Positions 11,197-20,767 of a stretch of 64,000 bases of DNA are shown one piece after another (the stretch's first letter is position 1; every line of letters begins with the position of its first letter). The notes under the pieces are model-generated. The model made no database searches, was not told where the DNA came from, and saw only the letters and a list, made by a program, of their open reading frames with translations. The position numbers were made by a program, and so were the translations under genes. Source of the DNA: Chaetoceros tenuissimus (lineage: Eukaryota > Bacillariophyta > Thalassiosirophyceae > Chaetocerotales > Chaetocerotaceae); contig BLLK01000069.1 in assembly GCA_021927905.1 (NCBI GenBank), positions 1,736,001 through 1,800,000 of the forward strand, written 5' to 3'.

Positions 11197-12669
11197 CTAA
11201 GCAGTCAAAATATCAGGAGCATGCCCAGGTACTTGAGAGCTGGATGGAGTGAAGAATTCTTCAAGTATATTCTTATCTCCAACAATTATTTTGGATCCTA
11301 ACCTAGCAACAAGAATTTTCAGTCCTTTCACAAAGTGATCGCGTTGCTTAGTTGTTTCTGCTTCGAAAAGAATCTCCTTGTCACAAGTGTAAATGGCAAA
11401 CGTTCGAGTCTTTTTGACAAACGGGTAGATGCTTCTGTCTACATTGTTAAGAGGGATGATTCGTGATATATCTAGTAGATCGATAGAATGAAATTCCATA
11501 TCATTCAAAACAAAGCGGTCATTCTTATGATTCTCTTTACCGCATCTTTCTTGCCACATCAGCTTTGGATGAATAAGTCCAGAATTAATGCAGGAACCAT
11601 GTTCTATCCAAGCATTGATTGCGACAGACTTTGAGTTGGCAAACGATGCTCTATGCCATATCAGCAACATTTTAATCCCCATAAGATCTGACACGGTAGG
11701 GCAATTCTCATCTGTTTCAAGCTCGACTTGTTTTTTCAACTTTGGACATGTCTGAGGCAGTAACAAGTTATCTGGGTCACTGTCATAGCATAAATCCACG
11801 TCACTTTTATCATCCCAATCAGCCATTGATGATTCATATTTTGGACTTGTACCACATGATGGCAAAGAATCAAACATTTGGTATGATGAAATGTTTGTGA
11901 CACTCGTAGGCGAGAGAGCGCCTTTATAGGCAGAGAATGATCGCACCTTCTTATCCAGGTTATACCCATGTCTTTTGCTATTGATCGAGGCTTGAACGAG
12001 GACCGCTTCGTCTAGGTCAAATGGAGTCAAGTTTACTCGAAGATTTTGAATTCTCTTTTTTCGACCAGCAGGGTGAGAAGATCTGTTTCTTGGCAAATCA
12101 GGAACATCATTAACAAAGACTGCCTCATCACTCTCAACACTGTCACTACTTCCATACCAACTATTCAAGCCAGCACATATAAACTGATTATTTTCTAGCA
12201 AATTATCAATCACTGTCGCATCTTTGGTGATGATGACTTGGGAGTGACCATTTGCTGGCTTTGGACTGTTACGAAGATTGTCGATAGCACCTAGAGAAGA
12301 GTCATCTGAGAGGTTCAACACATCATCTTCATGAGATGGAGCTACCTCAATTTGAGTGAAGGATCCATCATCCTCTATTTGCACATTAACATCGTAAGGA
12401 GAATCCCTTCCACTTTCAACATCAGCATGTCCACAACTCTCATTTTCACATTCTCTAGCCTCATCAGTTGAATGCTCTAGAACTTCAGCTGAAGTAGGAG
12501 ATGCACAAAAAGTGCGTCTGATCCAATTGGGTTTTCTACGTATCTTTCTTGTCTTTTTCTTGTGTTCTTTGATATTATGTTGCTGCATCGGCATGAGAAC
12601 ACTATGTTCTTCTTCATGCAGTGTACTTTCTGAAGAAGCATAAGCTTCACCCTTCTTGCCCATTTTCAT
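11197..12669 (-). CDS. Hypothetical protein with a C-terminal PH-like domain
   Basis: This is a single exon of 490 residues from the ATG at 12669. A TTG-initiated extension to 12681 is not needed. The start is MKMGKKGEAYASS, followed by a basic cluster (EHKKKTRKIRRKPNWIRRTF) and a long acidic, serine-rich region of about 250 residues that looks disordered. The last 170 residues alternate beta-type strands and end in a helix: LNDMEFHSIDLLDISRIIPL, then RTFAIYTCDKEILFEAETTK, then QRDHFVKGLKILVARLGSK. That order (strands, a lysine/arginine loop and a final amphipathic helix with a conserved hydrophobic core) matches a pleckstrin-homology fold, as in plant and algal PH-like proteins. A role at membranes or in signalling is inferred only from that. 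No catalytic motif is present. Confidence 0.7.
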   Translation of the reverse strand: MKMGKKGEAYASSESTLHEEEHSVLMPMQQHNIKEHKKKTRKIRRKPNWIRRTFCASPTSAEVLEHSTDEARECENESCGHADVESGRDSPYDVNVQIEDDGSFTQIEVAPSHEDDVLNLSDDSSLGAIDNLRNSPKPANGHSQVIITKDATVIDNLLENNQFICAGLNSWYGSSDSVESDEAVFVNDVPDLPRNRSSHPAGRKKRIQNLRVNLTPFDLDEAVLVQASINSKRHGYNLDKKVRSFSAYKGALSPTSVTNISSYQMFDSLPSCGTSPKYESSMADWDDKSDVDLCYDSDPDNLLLPQTCPKLKKQVELETDENCPTVSDLMGIKMLLIWHRASFANSKSVAINAWIEHGSCINSGLIHPKLMWQERCGKENHKNDRFVLNDMEFHSIDLLDISRIIPLNNVDRSIYPFVKKTRTFAIYTCDKEILFEAETTKQRDHFVKGLKILVARLGSKIIVGDKNILEEFFTPSSSQVPGHAPDILTA

Positions 12670-13128
12670 AGCTCTCAACAAATGCCTCTGGTAACTCTGA
12701 ATTTATGAATCAAAAATGTTTTGTTTAGATGTAGAAAAGATGGAGTAGAATCTTCGGAGTCTATTACGATGCGTATACTCCTTTCGAAAAACATCAATTA
12801 AATGAGAAGAATTGATTTGTGTTGTGGTACAGAGTTGAAAAAAGCTAAAAACATTAGGCACAGTTGAGAAATAGTCCGAGTTTTCATGTCATCATCACCA
12901 AAAGTGCTAAAATGGACTGATTTTCTTCATCTTTCTTTCTTTTCCCTTTCTTTCGTTTTCTTTTTTCCGTCTCTCAGAGATGAGAGAGGAAAATCTTTTA
13001 ATAATGAGCATGTGCATTAGCCAATTGCATACATAAGTGGACGGAGTAGATACGGATACTGTTGCATAGATCTCTGTTGACAACTCCAACAGAGACCCTT
13101 TCTCTCTCTCCTTCTCCTTAAAATACAA
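12670..13128. other. Divergent intergenic region
   Basis: This 459-bp region holds the promoters of the PH-like gene (minus) and the 2OG-oxygenase-like gene (plus). Pyrimidine-rich tracts (TTTCTTTC, TCTCTCTCCTTCTCC) lie immediately before the ATG at 13129. No RNA gene is seen. Confidence 0.45.
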
Positions 13129-14277
13129 ATGAGAGCAAACCTCATCTCCATAGCTCTCCTTTCTCTCATTGGATATGGGAATGCTTTTTCATCCTCACCA
13201 AGCGAAAGTAGACGAATTCGGAGTAGACGTACCCGTAGTGCAACAACATCTAGTGATGGTCCTAGGGCAGATTCAAGAAGGGTACAGAAAAGACGGCAAT
13301 CTTCCCGCGAGCGAATTGTGGAAGAGGCATTTGATCCAAAACGCCTGACGGAATGTCAAATTTCAAATGAAGATGCTGCACCCATAGACTTATTTGATGG
13401 AGATATGATCAATGATCCTAACTTTCTCAAGAGGCGATCGGAATCATCTGTTGTTCAAATCACTGACAAAGCATCAGTAAATGTGGATGAAGTCAAAAGA
13501 ACTGATAGCGACGAATGTAAAGGTTTTGAGGTTGATCATCAACATGTTGAATTTATCTCACTAGATAGTCTTTTCCCAAACTTGAATTTTAGTGAAAAGT
13601 TTTGCAATGATGGGGAATTTAGACAAAAAATAAGGGAAGCAATGAGAAAGGATATATTCTTTACGACTCCAGCTTATGCAGATATGTCAGCTAAGGTTGC
13701 TGCTTTGATGCTAGATGATGATTCGTCTCTGCAAGGGACTTGGAATTGTATTCCAAAGAATTTACCAAAGGAAATGCAAGATTCTATACCAGCTAGAATG
13801 AATAGACTTACCAATGTATTACAGGAATACTTGGGCGAAGATGCCCCAACTGGGGACGAATTGATGATGACTCTAGGTGGATTATGTGGTGAGAATCCAA
13901 CTTTTCATTGGATTGATATCATAGGAGTAAAGGATAGGGTAGTTTCCCATTCATGGCATCAAGATAGTGGAAAAAGCTATGAATGTGGAGACACCAGAGA
14001 CAAATGTAAATACACAGTTATGTTTGGGTTTCCTATTGAGGATTCATACGAAGGAACTGGTGTATTTAGCCATGTCATCAAGTTGAAGAATGAACACATT
14101 GCTCCTCCTGATCATAACGTTAATGAACCCGTACTTTTTAAAGGTACTACTTCTGACGAATTCATAGTGCGACCAAAATTTGTAAAAGGAAGGGAAATAT
14201 TGAGATACATGGATGTTGATGTTCTTCATTCAGCACCTGATGTAGTTTATAGAAAGAGTGTGATGAGGTTTATGTAA
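13129..14277 (+). CDS. Plastid-targeted 2-oxoglutarate/Fe(II) oxygenase-like protein
   Basis: This is an intronless protein of 382 residues. The N-terminus is a signal peptide (MRANLISIALLSLIGY) ending in GNAF followed by a Ser/Arg-rich, acid-poor stretch. That is the bipartite presequence of diatom plastid proteins, cleaved before the Phe of an ASAF-like motif. The C-terminal half carries an Fe(II)-binding pattern typical of double-stranded beta-helix oxygenases: HxD in VVSHSWHQDSG, a distal His in DVDVLHSAPD, and a following Arg in YRKSVMRFM that could bind 2-oxoglutarate. The strands between them (KYTVMFGFPIED, GVFSHVIKL) suit the fold. The substrate is unknown. The family assignment is inferred from motif order, not from a recognised close homologue. 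Confidence 0.7.
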   Translation: MRANLISIALLSLIGYGNAFSSSPSESRRIRSRRTRSATTSSDGPRADSRRVQKRRQSSRERIVEEAFDPKRLTECQISNEDAAPIDLFDGDMINDPNFLKRRSESSVVQITDKASVNVDEVKRTDSDECKGFEVDHQHVEFISLDSLFPNLNFSEKFCNDGEFRQKIREAMRKDIFFTTPAYADMSAKVAALMLDDDSSLQGTWNCIPKNLPKEMQDSIPARMNRLTNVLQEYLGEDAPTGDELMMTLGGLCGENPTFHWIDIIGVKDRVVSHSWHQDSGKSYECGDTRDKCKYTVMFGFPIEDSYEGTGVFSHVIKLKNEHIAPPDHNVNEPVLFKGTTSDEFIVRPKFVKGREILRYMDVDVLHSAPDVVYRKSVMRFM

Positions 14278-14599
14278 TAGCACTTATAGGCTCCATGTAG
14301 ACTTCAACAATTTACAAAAAACAAATACACATCAAATACATATATAGAACTTAAGTATGATTAATCTATATTCAGATCTCTTTATACAAAACTAGTGCGA
14401 TCATTATTGCTGACAAGTAATCGCAATCACTACTTCATGGGCACACTAACATTCCTAAAATTTGACTAAATCCAGGATAGAATTTTACACGTGATAAGAT
14501 TGAAATTATCCTTTCCTTGTGGAAAGAATAGATTGCAATAAAAAAATTGGAACAATTTTCAGAGAAAAAAGAAGGCGACAGTCGTTGCGACAGTAAAGG
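14278..14599. other. Intergenic, convergent 3' ends
   Basis: This is 322 bp of AT-rich sequence between convergent genes. I see nothing in it beyond presumed 3' UTRs. Confidence 0.4.
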
Positions 14600-15058
14600 T
14601 TACTCTCTCCTATCACCCCCTCCTTGCCGACCTCTTATTTGGACATCTGAATCATCATAGTATTCATTCAAAATATTGTCTGCACTTTCATTGCTAGCAT
14701 CAATTCTAAGCTCTTTGTGTGTGGAATTACAGCATTCTGCAATATCATTTCGTGTCTCATCCATTTCATGATAGTTGTGTTTAGATCTAGAACTCATTGG
14801 GTCTCCGTTCACACTACTCGACTTGGACGAGATTGAAGAAAAAGAAAATTCTGTATCAATCTTTCTTGCATCCGGTGCACAGTCATCGTTCCTCATAGCA
14901 AGTCTTTCCTCTTTCGTGAATAATTTGTTGAGCTTCTTCCTGTCGGTTTTGTTTGCCTTTCGGAAAGTTCTTTTGGTTGTAATGGTATTATCGTCGACCA
15001 TAAAAGAGTCGTCTAATGGAATACAGCATGCACTTGAATTTGAAGAAAAGTTGCCCAT
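14600..15058 (-). CDS. Small N-myristoylated/palmitoylated-type protein
   Basis: This is a single exon of 152 residues. The N-terminus MGNFSSNSSACC has Gly2 and Ser6, the standard N-myristoylation context, followed by a Cys pair suited to palmitoylation, as in dually acylated plasma-membrane proteins. The rest is hydrophilic: a basic segment (KRTFRKANKTDRKKLNKLFT) and then an acidic, Ser-rich tail. No enzyme domain is visible. The likely role is a membrane-tethered adaptor or calcium/phospho-regulated protein, which is inference. A different short protein in place of this one cannot be excluded, but the acylation motif at the ATG supports this start. Confidence 0.6.
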   Translation of the reverse strand: MGNFSSNSSACCIPLDDSFMVDDNTITTKRTFRKANKTDRKKLNKLFTKEERLAMRNDDCAPDARKIDTEFSFSSISSKSSSVNGDPMSSRSKHNYHEMDETRNDIAECCNSTHKELRIDASNESADNILNEYYDDSDVQIRGRQGGGDRRE

Positions 15059-15853
15059 TATTTCGTCACTCTAATAAATAAAAGTTCTCTGATATGAATA
15101 ATTATGAGACAGTAGTTCCTGTTCTTGCTATTGTGAACCAAACAATAAATAGACAATTATCTATGTGTGGTTGGCTGTTTCAAGAAAAACTTTTTCCACA
15201 TTTGTGGCCGTTGTGACTTTACCATGCGTTAGATCATCAATTTTGGAGTCTGATGAGACTTTTTTAGTATGATAGAAAGTTCATAGCTACTTTCTTAGAA
15301 CGATTGAAAAATTCTACTTACTGGCTTTCTGGCTAAATTTATGCTTGATTGGGTAAATGGTATCTGAACTAATGTATGAAGACTTTTGTCACTTTCCTTC
15401 TTTCCCTTCATCTAAAAGAAAAATTTTCAATCTTCCGTACACTTTGTAGGAAGAAGTGGAAAAGGATCAACCAATTTTGGATCTGAAGTGAAGAAAGTAG
15501 AGCTCTCCAGCTATTCTGAATCCATCCAATTTCTCAGATCGGCAGTAAAAAAAAAGTAGAACTCCAAGATAAAATTTCATCTACTCTGGACGGTTTACAT
15601 GAAACACGTATTGCAATAGTTTTTACTTTTCACTATGTTTTCCATTTTTGAACGAGTTTTTTAGTTCCCTGTCTTATATGTTTTGAGAAACTACTGTTGT
15701 TATTAATAGTGTATTGTCTTGACGACTCTCCCCTTTTCCCAATGAACACGCTTATCAAGTAGTAAATTCCTGACACATTCAAGAAACACAAATTCATCGA
15801 AATGTTGTTTCATAAAGTAGTTGTACATTATTTACCTTTTACTCTCTCTAGAT
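15059..15853. other. Long intergenic stretch without a recognised gene
   Basis: This 795-bp region separates the GH16-like gene's 3' end from the start of the acylated protein. There are several A and T homopolymers, and no open frame, hairpin RNA or transposon end that I can support. Confidence 0.4.
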
Positions 15854-18296
15854 CTAACAACTGTTCAAAGATGAGAAGCTATCCCCATGGCATACACTTC
15901 TACCACAACTATCAGTTTTGTAATCCTTGCAGTAATTGCCATTGTATCCACTGCAGAAAGTTGAGGGCAAAGAAGCACAGCCATCATTTTTGTAGACTTC
16001 AACAGGATCAATCGGGCCTTGTTCACAAGCGTCTAGTGCTGAGTAATCGTCACCATGACAAATACTTCTACCACAACTATCCTGCTGCCAAGATTTACAA
16101 TATCCCTGGTTGTAGCTTCCACAGAACGCGTCCATTTGATCTCCAAAAACATTGCATCCATCACTAAAATAAATAGATGTCTCACTTCCACAAGAATTTA
16201 ATGAATCATGTGTGTCACCTTGACAAATAGATCTTCCACATGAATCTTCATTCCAATCTTTACAATAAGATCCACTGATATACCCCTGACAAAAGGCAGC
16301 AGGGAGGTCTTTACATCCGTACTCGAGGTATAAAGTTACATCTGTTGGAGATGGCCCCGACACTGGCGAAGAAACAGGAGACGAAACAGGAGTTGAAATA
16401 GGTGAAGAAACAGGCGATGAAGGGACTGAAATAGGTGAAGAAACAGGTGAGGAAACAGGCGATGAAGGAACTGAATTGCATATTTCATGTTCTTGTCCCA
16501 ATGTAAAGTCAGTACCTGGAGCCCATCCAAAGTCAGGATAGGACTCTGTAGGACACTCGTAAAGCTCATTGAAAGGAGTGAACTTGACGTAGTCAATCAC
16601 CATTTCTTCCTCTACAAAGTCTGGAATTCCAGCCCAAGCATGAGGAAACCATGCACCTACACATTGATCAAAGTAAAATTCAATGAGAATGAATGAGGAA
16701 TAATATAAGGAACTTTCATAAGGATAGAAGGAAATCTTACCTAGCCAAAGACGCCCAGCATAAAAAGGAATATTGTCGTTGCGCATTGTTCTCAAGTACT
16801 CTCCATCGAGATAGAAATCAACTCTTCGATCATTCGGATCTGTATGCCAATCAAAACGCCAAATATGAAACACCCCGTCGTCAACAGCTTTAGGTAAAGT
16901 TGTGTATCCAGTTTCATATAAACTCTCGATTTCTCCTGTCCATGTATTCAATAATGCTTGCGAAAAATTGATATCAACTGCTGCAGCACCAGGACGACCA
17001 GGCAACTCAATATCAATTTCATGGTTTTGAATAGGCTGACCACTATAATACTCGTCATCATTGTAAAAAAATGTCCAAATAGCGGAGCAAACACCGAGTT
17101 TCCCTGCCGCCTTCATTTTCACCTCGTAGGATCCTGCTCCTAAATATTGTCTTGTTGCAATTGCACCTCCAGTGCGGACACCAGTGGTTTGACGAGTAAG
17201 GTCCTTGTTAATCCCCATAACATCTCCACTATAAAAGTTTCCATGAGCTTTGAATGTTACAGTCCCTGCGGATGCATCAGCCATTACGTTTTCGGCAACT
17301 ACACCACCGTTAGTGAAACCATTCTTTCCTCCACCCCAACTCTTGTGAGCAATAAGCCACTTAGTTTCATCTAAACCATTGGAAAAGTCGTCGTAAAATG
17401 CCTTTGGGACTGGACATCCTGGTGGACAGAGAGGGCAAGGGAAAAGGAAATCAGCAACTCCATAGCATATTGATCTTCCGCATTCATCCTTCTCCGTCAT
17501 GCAATAAGATTCCGGAATAGTAGTATATTTCTGACAAAACTGTGTAGAGTCAGCAATGTCAGCACATCCATTATGTAGATAGTCTTGAACAATATCGTCA
17601 TCAAGTTCAGATTTTGTCGGAGAAGCAGTTGGAAGTCCTTCATCTACAAGAATATCAATGCACGAACTGTACCAAAACTCAGTGAAATTCCAGTACCACA
17701 GGAGGGTGTAAGAGCCCTGCGCTAGAGTATCTGGAATCTTGATTGTACCTTGAGGTTGTTGGGACCCATCTTCAGCAGTAATCCAAAAGTCCAAACACTC
17801 TGCACCATCAATCCCACTGAATGAAGACATAGCTGGATCAGCTTCAAAGGGAGCGACCTTAACTGTAACACAAGTACCATCGCTTTGCCCGTTTCCAACA
17901 TGACCATTTCCGGCCCAATGCAAAGTCAAATCTGTTCCAGGCTTGACAGTAGCTTTTGGATTACTAACTTTATCAGCTCTACAAGGACGCAGAGAATCTT
18001 CATCTAGAACAATATTGTGCTTTGGGTCTGGTTGACACTCATCAAGAGATGAAAGAGGACAGAAGTATCTTTGCAAATAGCTCTTGAATATTTTTCGAGA
18101 ATTCAAATGAGTACCAGGATTTTTAAAACTACGGAGCAAGATTGAAAATTTATCTACTTACATCAGACTTGCTATTCATACCAATACGAGAAGATCCTTC
18201 ACCATAGATACTCTCAACCTTCTCAACCCAACCATGGGCATCGACTGAGATGGTGCCAAGGCTGAAAAGCCAAGCTGTGAAAAGGACGCCTTTCAT
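15854..18296 (-). CDS. Secreted modular enzyme: LPMO-like domain, GH16 glycosidase and four cysteine-rich repeats
   Basis: There are three exons: 18296-18162, 18082-16741 and 16656-15854. The introns are 79 bp (18083-18161) and 84 bp (16657-16740), and the protein has 759 residues. A signal peptide (MKGVLFTAWLFSLGTISVDA) should be cut before His21-Gly-Trp, which makes His the first mature residue as in copper LPMOs. The domain to about residue 192 has a second candidate ligand (TLHWAGNGHVGN, His106) and an LPMO-like end (GSYTLLWYW...YSSCIDI). A GH16 beta-jelly roll follows (about 274-535) with the catalytic ExDxE as NHEIDIELPG (Glu400, Asp402, Glu404) and strands such as FHIWRFDWHTDP and VDFYLDGEYLR. 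A Ser/Pro linker leads to three repeats of about 45 residues (SYCKDWNEDSCGRSICQGD), and a fourth copy sits between the two enzyme domains. It probably cleaves beta-glucan, chitin-like or sulfated cell-wall polymer outside the cell. The LPMO call rests on pattern only. The GH16 call is strong. Confidence 0.88.
16367..16470 (-). repeat. In-frame short repeats encoding the Ser-Pro linker
   Basis: Repeated GAAACAGG(T/C/A)GA-type units on the plus strand encode SSPVSSPVSSP and related peptides. This is the flexible linker between the GH16 domain and the C-terminal cysteine repeats, a region prone to length change by slippage. Confidence 0.75.
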
Positions 18297-19007
18297 GATT
18301 ATTAGTTTCTTACTTTGTTTTTTTATGAGCAGTATCTTCCTTTACCTATAAGCACAACAGGAACAACACAACAACATAGGAATATCGGTCATTCATTCAG
18401 TGACCTGTGGTGAGTATCGTACAGTCATATTTCAATCAATGTAATAGCCTATCTTTTGTTACTTCATCATCGATTTCGATACTTTTGACATTTTTGCAAG
18501 AAGTAGCAGCCAGACACGCGCCAGATGTATCTAAATCTCTATTACTTATCAGAACCGTTTGATTTGACTCTCTGTGTTTCACTGGTGTAACTTCTTGAGC
18601 TTCCTATTACGAAATCAAACTATTCACTGCTATTCATGAGTTTGTTAGATAAAAAAATGTCAAAATAGTAAATGTCTGTCTGACTTTTCGATGTTCAACA
18701 CAATGACGTTAAGGATCTATATGACTATGCGACTCGCCACTAAAGGGTAAACTATTCCCTCTTGGGGGATGGGTTGTTGTGAGCAAGCCCCAGCCAGTGA
18801 AACCTCCTCTCTTCAAACACTTTCTGTGCAGATGCTGAGGAAAGGAGATGATGGATGATGGATGATGGCAGGGCAATCTACCTTACCTCAAATAATACTC
18901 TTTCTCTATTCCTTCTGATCTCTTGTAAAAACTAAATTCAAATATAGAACACAACATTGTAAAAGTAGACATATATACTGCATAAACAATCCAATACAAG
19001 ATTTGAC
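18297..19007. other. Divergent intergenic region (GH16 gene / SURF6)
   Basis: This 711-bp region must hold two promoters. A short GATGGAT-type repeat lies near 18848-18872. A hairpin-free G-rich tract (CTTGGGGGATGGG) lies at about 18759-18772. No gene is recognised. Confidence 0.45.
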
Positions 19008-20380
19008 ATGATGCCTCCTCAACATATCGATACATCTTCGATCTTCAAAGAACTCGAAGAACACAATGAATTCTTTGACGATTTCGTTGATATGTTTCCT
19101 GTCAGTGTTTATGTAGGAAACAAAAGCAGTAGCCAAGATGAGTATCAAAATGGTGCCAAGATTTCAAAGAAACAAAGTCCAAAATCCAAGAAAGACAAGG
19201 TTATGAAGTCAAACAAATTTGACCCACAACAGCAGGAAACTACACTTCAAAGAAAAAGAAGACTTGAAGAAGATCCAGGCGATCATAGCGACGACGACGA
19301 TGATAATATGGATAACTTCCACATCGAAGATAATCACGAAGAGGAAGCAGATGAAGAAACAGAAGAAGCAGCTAACAGTAAGAAGAAAGAAGGAAAGAAT
19401 AGTTCTCATCAATCTAGGATCGAACAATTACGAGAAAAACTTCGAGCAAAATTGGAAGAAAAGAAGAAGAATAGTGTCATCAACGGCAAGAGCGATACAA
19501 TTGTCAGTAAGAGAGCCGCTAGAAGGGCAGAGAAGAAACGACGAATTGAGCAAGCAAAGAAGAAGGCCAACGCTAATATCTCTGGAGGTAAAACTGCTAC
19601 AGGCAAAGATGGTCTAGCTACCATTAAAATTGTCAAGGATTTGGGAGGAAGCCGTATCAATAGTGACACCAACAGAGCAAAATCCATTTCAGATGACTTG
19701 GCTGGAATTGACTTTGGTGGCATCGCAGGATTAAAAGATGATCTCTTGAAGAGAGGAAGCTATGGCGGAGTCAACAAAAGTCTCAAGAACCTAGGGAAGA
19801 AAAAGAGTCTCGAGAGATTGTTGGAAGAAGCAGAGGCCAAAAAGGCAAGACTTCGTGAACTTAAAGAATCTGACGATCTTGAGGACAAAGAGAAGGCAAA
19901 GAATATTGAATGGGGAGAAGCGCTCAAGGCTGCAAGGTAAGTCATTTAGAATTTCACATTGCCCCATTGCTTCTCTTTCAACAAGTTTACTAACAAATTC
20001 ATTTTAGTGGTGCTAAAATTAGAGAAACAGACACTACTATTCTGAAGAAGGCAATTAAGCGAAAACAGAAAAAGAAGCAGAAGAGTGCAGAGGCATGGAA
20101 GTCAAGAATGGAACAAACAAAGGAGAAGATGGATGAGAGAATGTCTATCCGTAACCACAACTTGAAACAACGTGCCATTGGAGGTACAGCGGGAGCAAGT
20201 CTTTCAAAAAGACGCATCAAGGATGATGAAGAAGCTAATGCTGTGGGCGCTGCAGGAGCTGATAAGAAGAAGAGACCAAGACTTGGTCCATATGCTGGAA
20301 AGGGTCGCGCAGGTTTTGAAGGAAAGAAGCAAGATTTTATCAACAAAGGTTCCAGTAAGAAAGGTGTAAAAGGCCAGTAG
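19008..20380 (+). CDS. SURF6: SURF6/Rrp14 ribosome-biogenesis protein
   Basis: There are two exons, 19008-19936 and 20008-20380, with a 71-bp intron (GTAAG...TTTTAG), giving 433 residues. The protein is very rich in Lys/Arg and Glu, with an acidic block (HSDDDDDNMDNFHIEDNHEE). The SURF6 hallmarks are present: a basic helix KRAARRAEKKRRIEQAKKKA, and near the C-terminus WGEALKAASGAKIRETDTTI followed by LKKAIKRKQKKKQKSAEAWK. The latter is the conserved 'LLKKalKrkekkKekSaKkW' block of the family. SURF6/Rrp14 is a nucleolar protein needed for pre-rRNA processing and for both ribosomal subunits. The intron falls inside the conserved C-terminal domain. The first of two adjacent ATGs is used. Confidence 0.9.
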
Positions 20381-20767
20381 ATAACTTTTATTATTATATA
20401 ATGTATGAATAAAACGAGACTATTACTTCAATTTTTAATCATTTACTCGTATGGTATTGGTACAATTTTTTCAGATTCCAAGTCCACTTGAATCTAATGC
20501 TTTTACGGAAAAGGTCCTCTACAACCCCCCTCAATTTCAGATGCTAGGATGGGAGATTTACTCCGTCCAGAGACCACAAACAGCAATAACTTTGCTGTAA
20601 TACGAGTACATGCAAGATATATGTTTTGTAATCAAACTATCCCTCAATTAGGATCATATTCCTGTATTAGAATCAATTACCGACACAGAGTTTCAACAAG
20701 CTTGGACAAGATCAAATTGGGGACGAAGTAGAGTGTTCAAAAGTTGCAAAGAAAGCTACCGGGAAAG
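20381..20767. other. Intergenic, 5' region of the 2275-residue gene
   Basis: This 387-bp AT-rich gap follows SURF6. A 60-codon frame at 20549 looks spurious. I see nothing else in it. Confidence 0.4.

Noticed and set aside
18759-18875. Possible small RNA or G-quadruplex in the GH16/SURF6 intergenic region
   Set aside because: Only one G-rich run and a short GATGGAT repeat are present. No stable paired structure is apparent.
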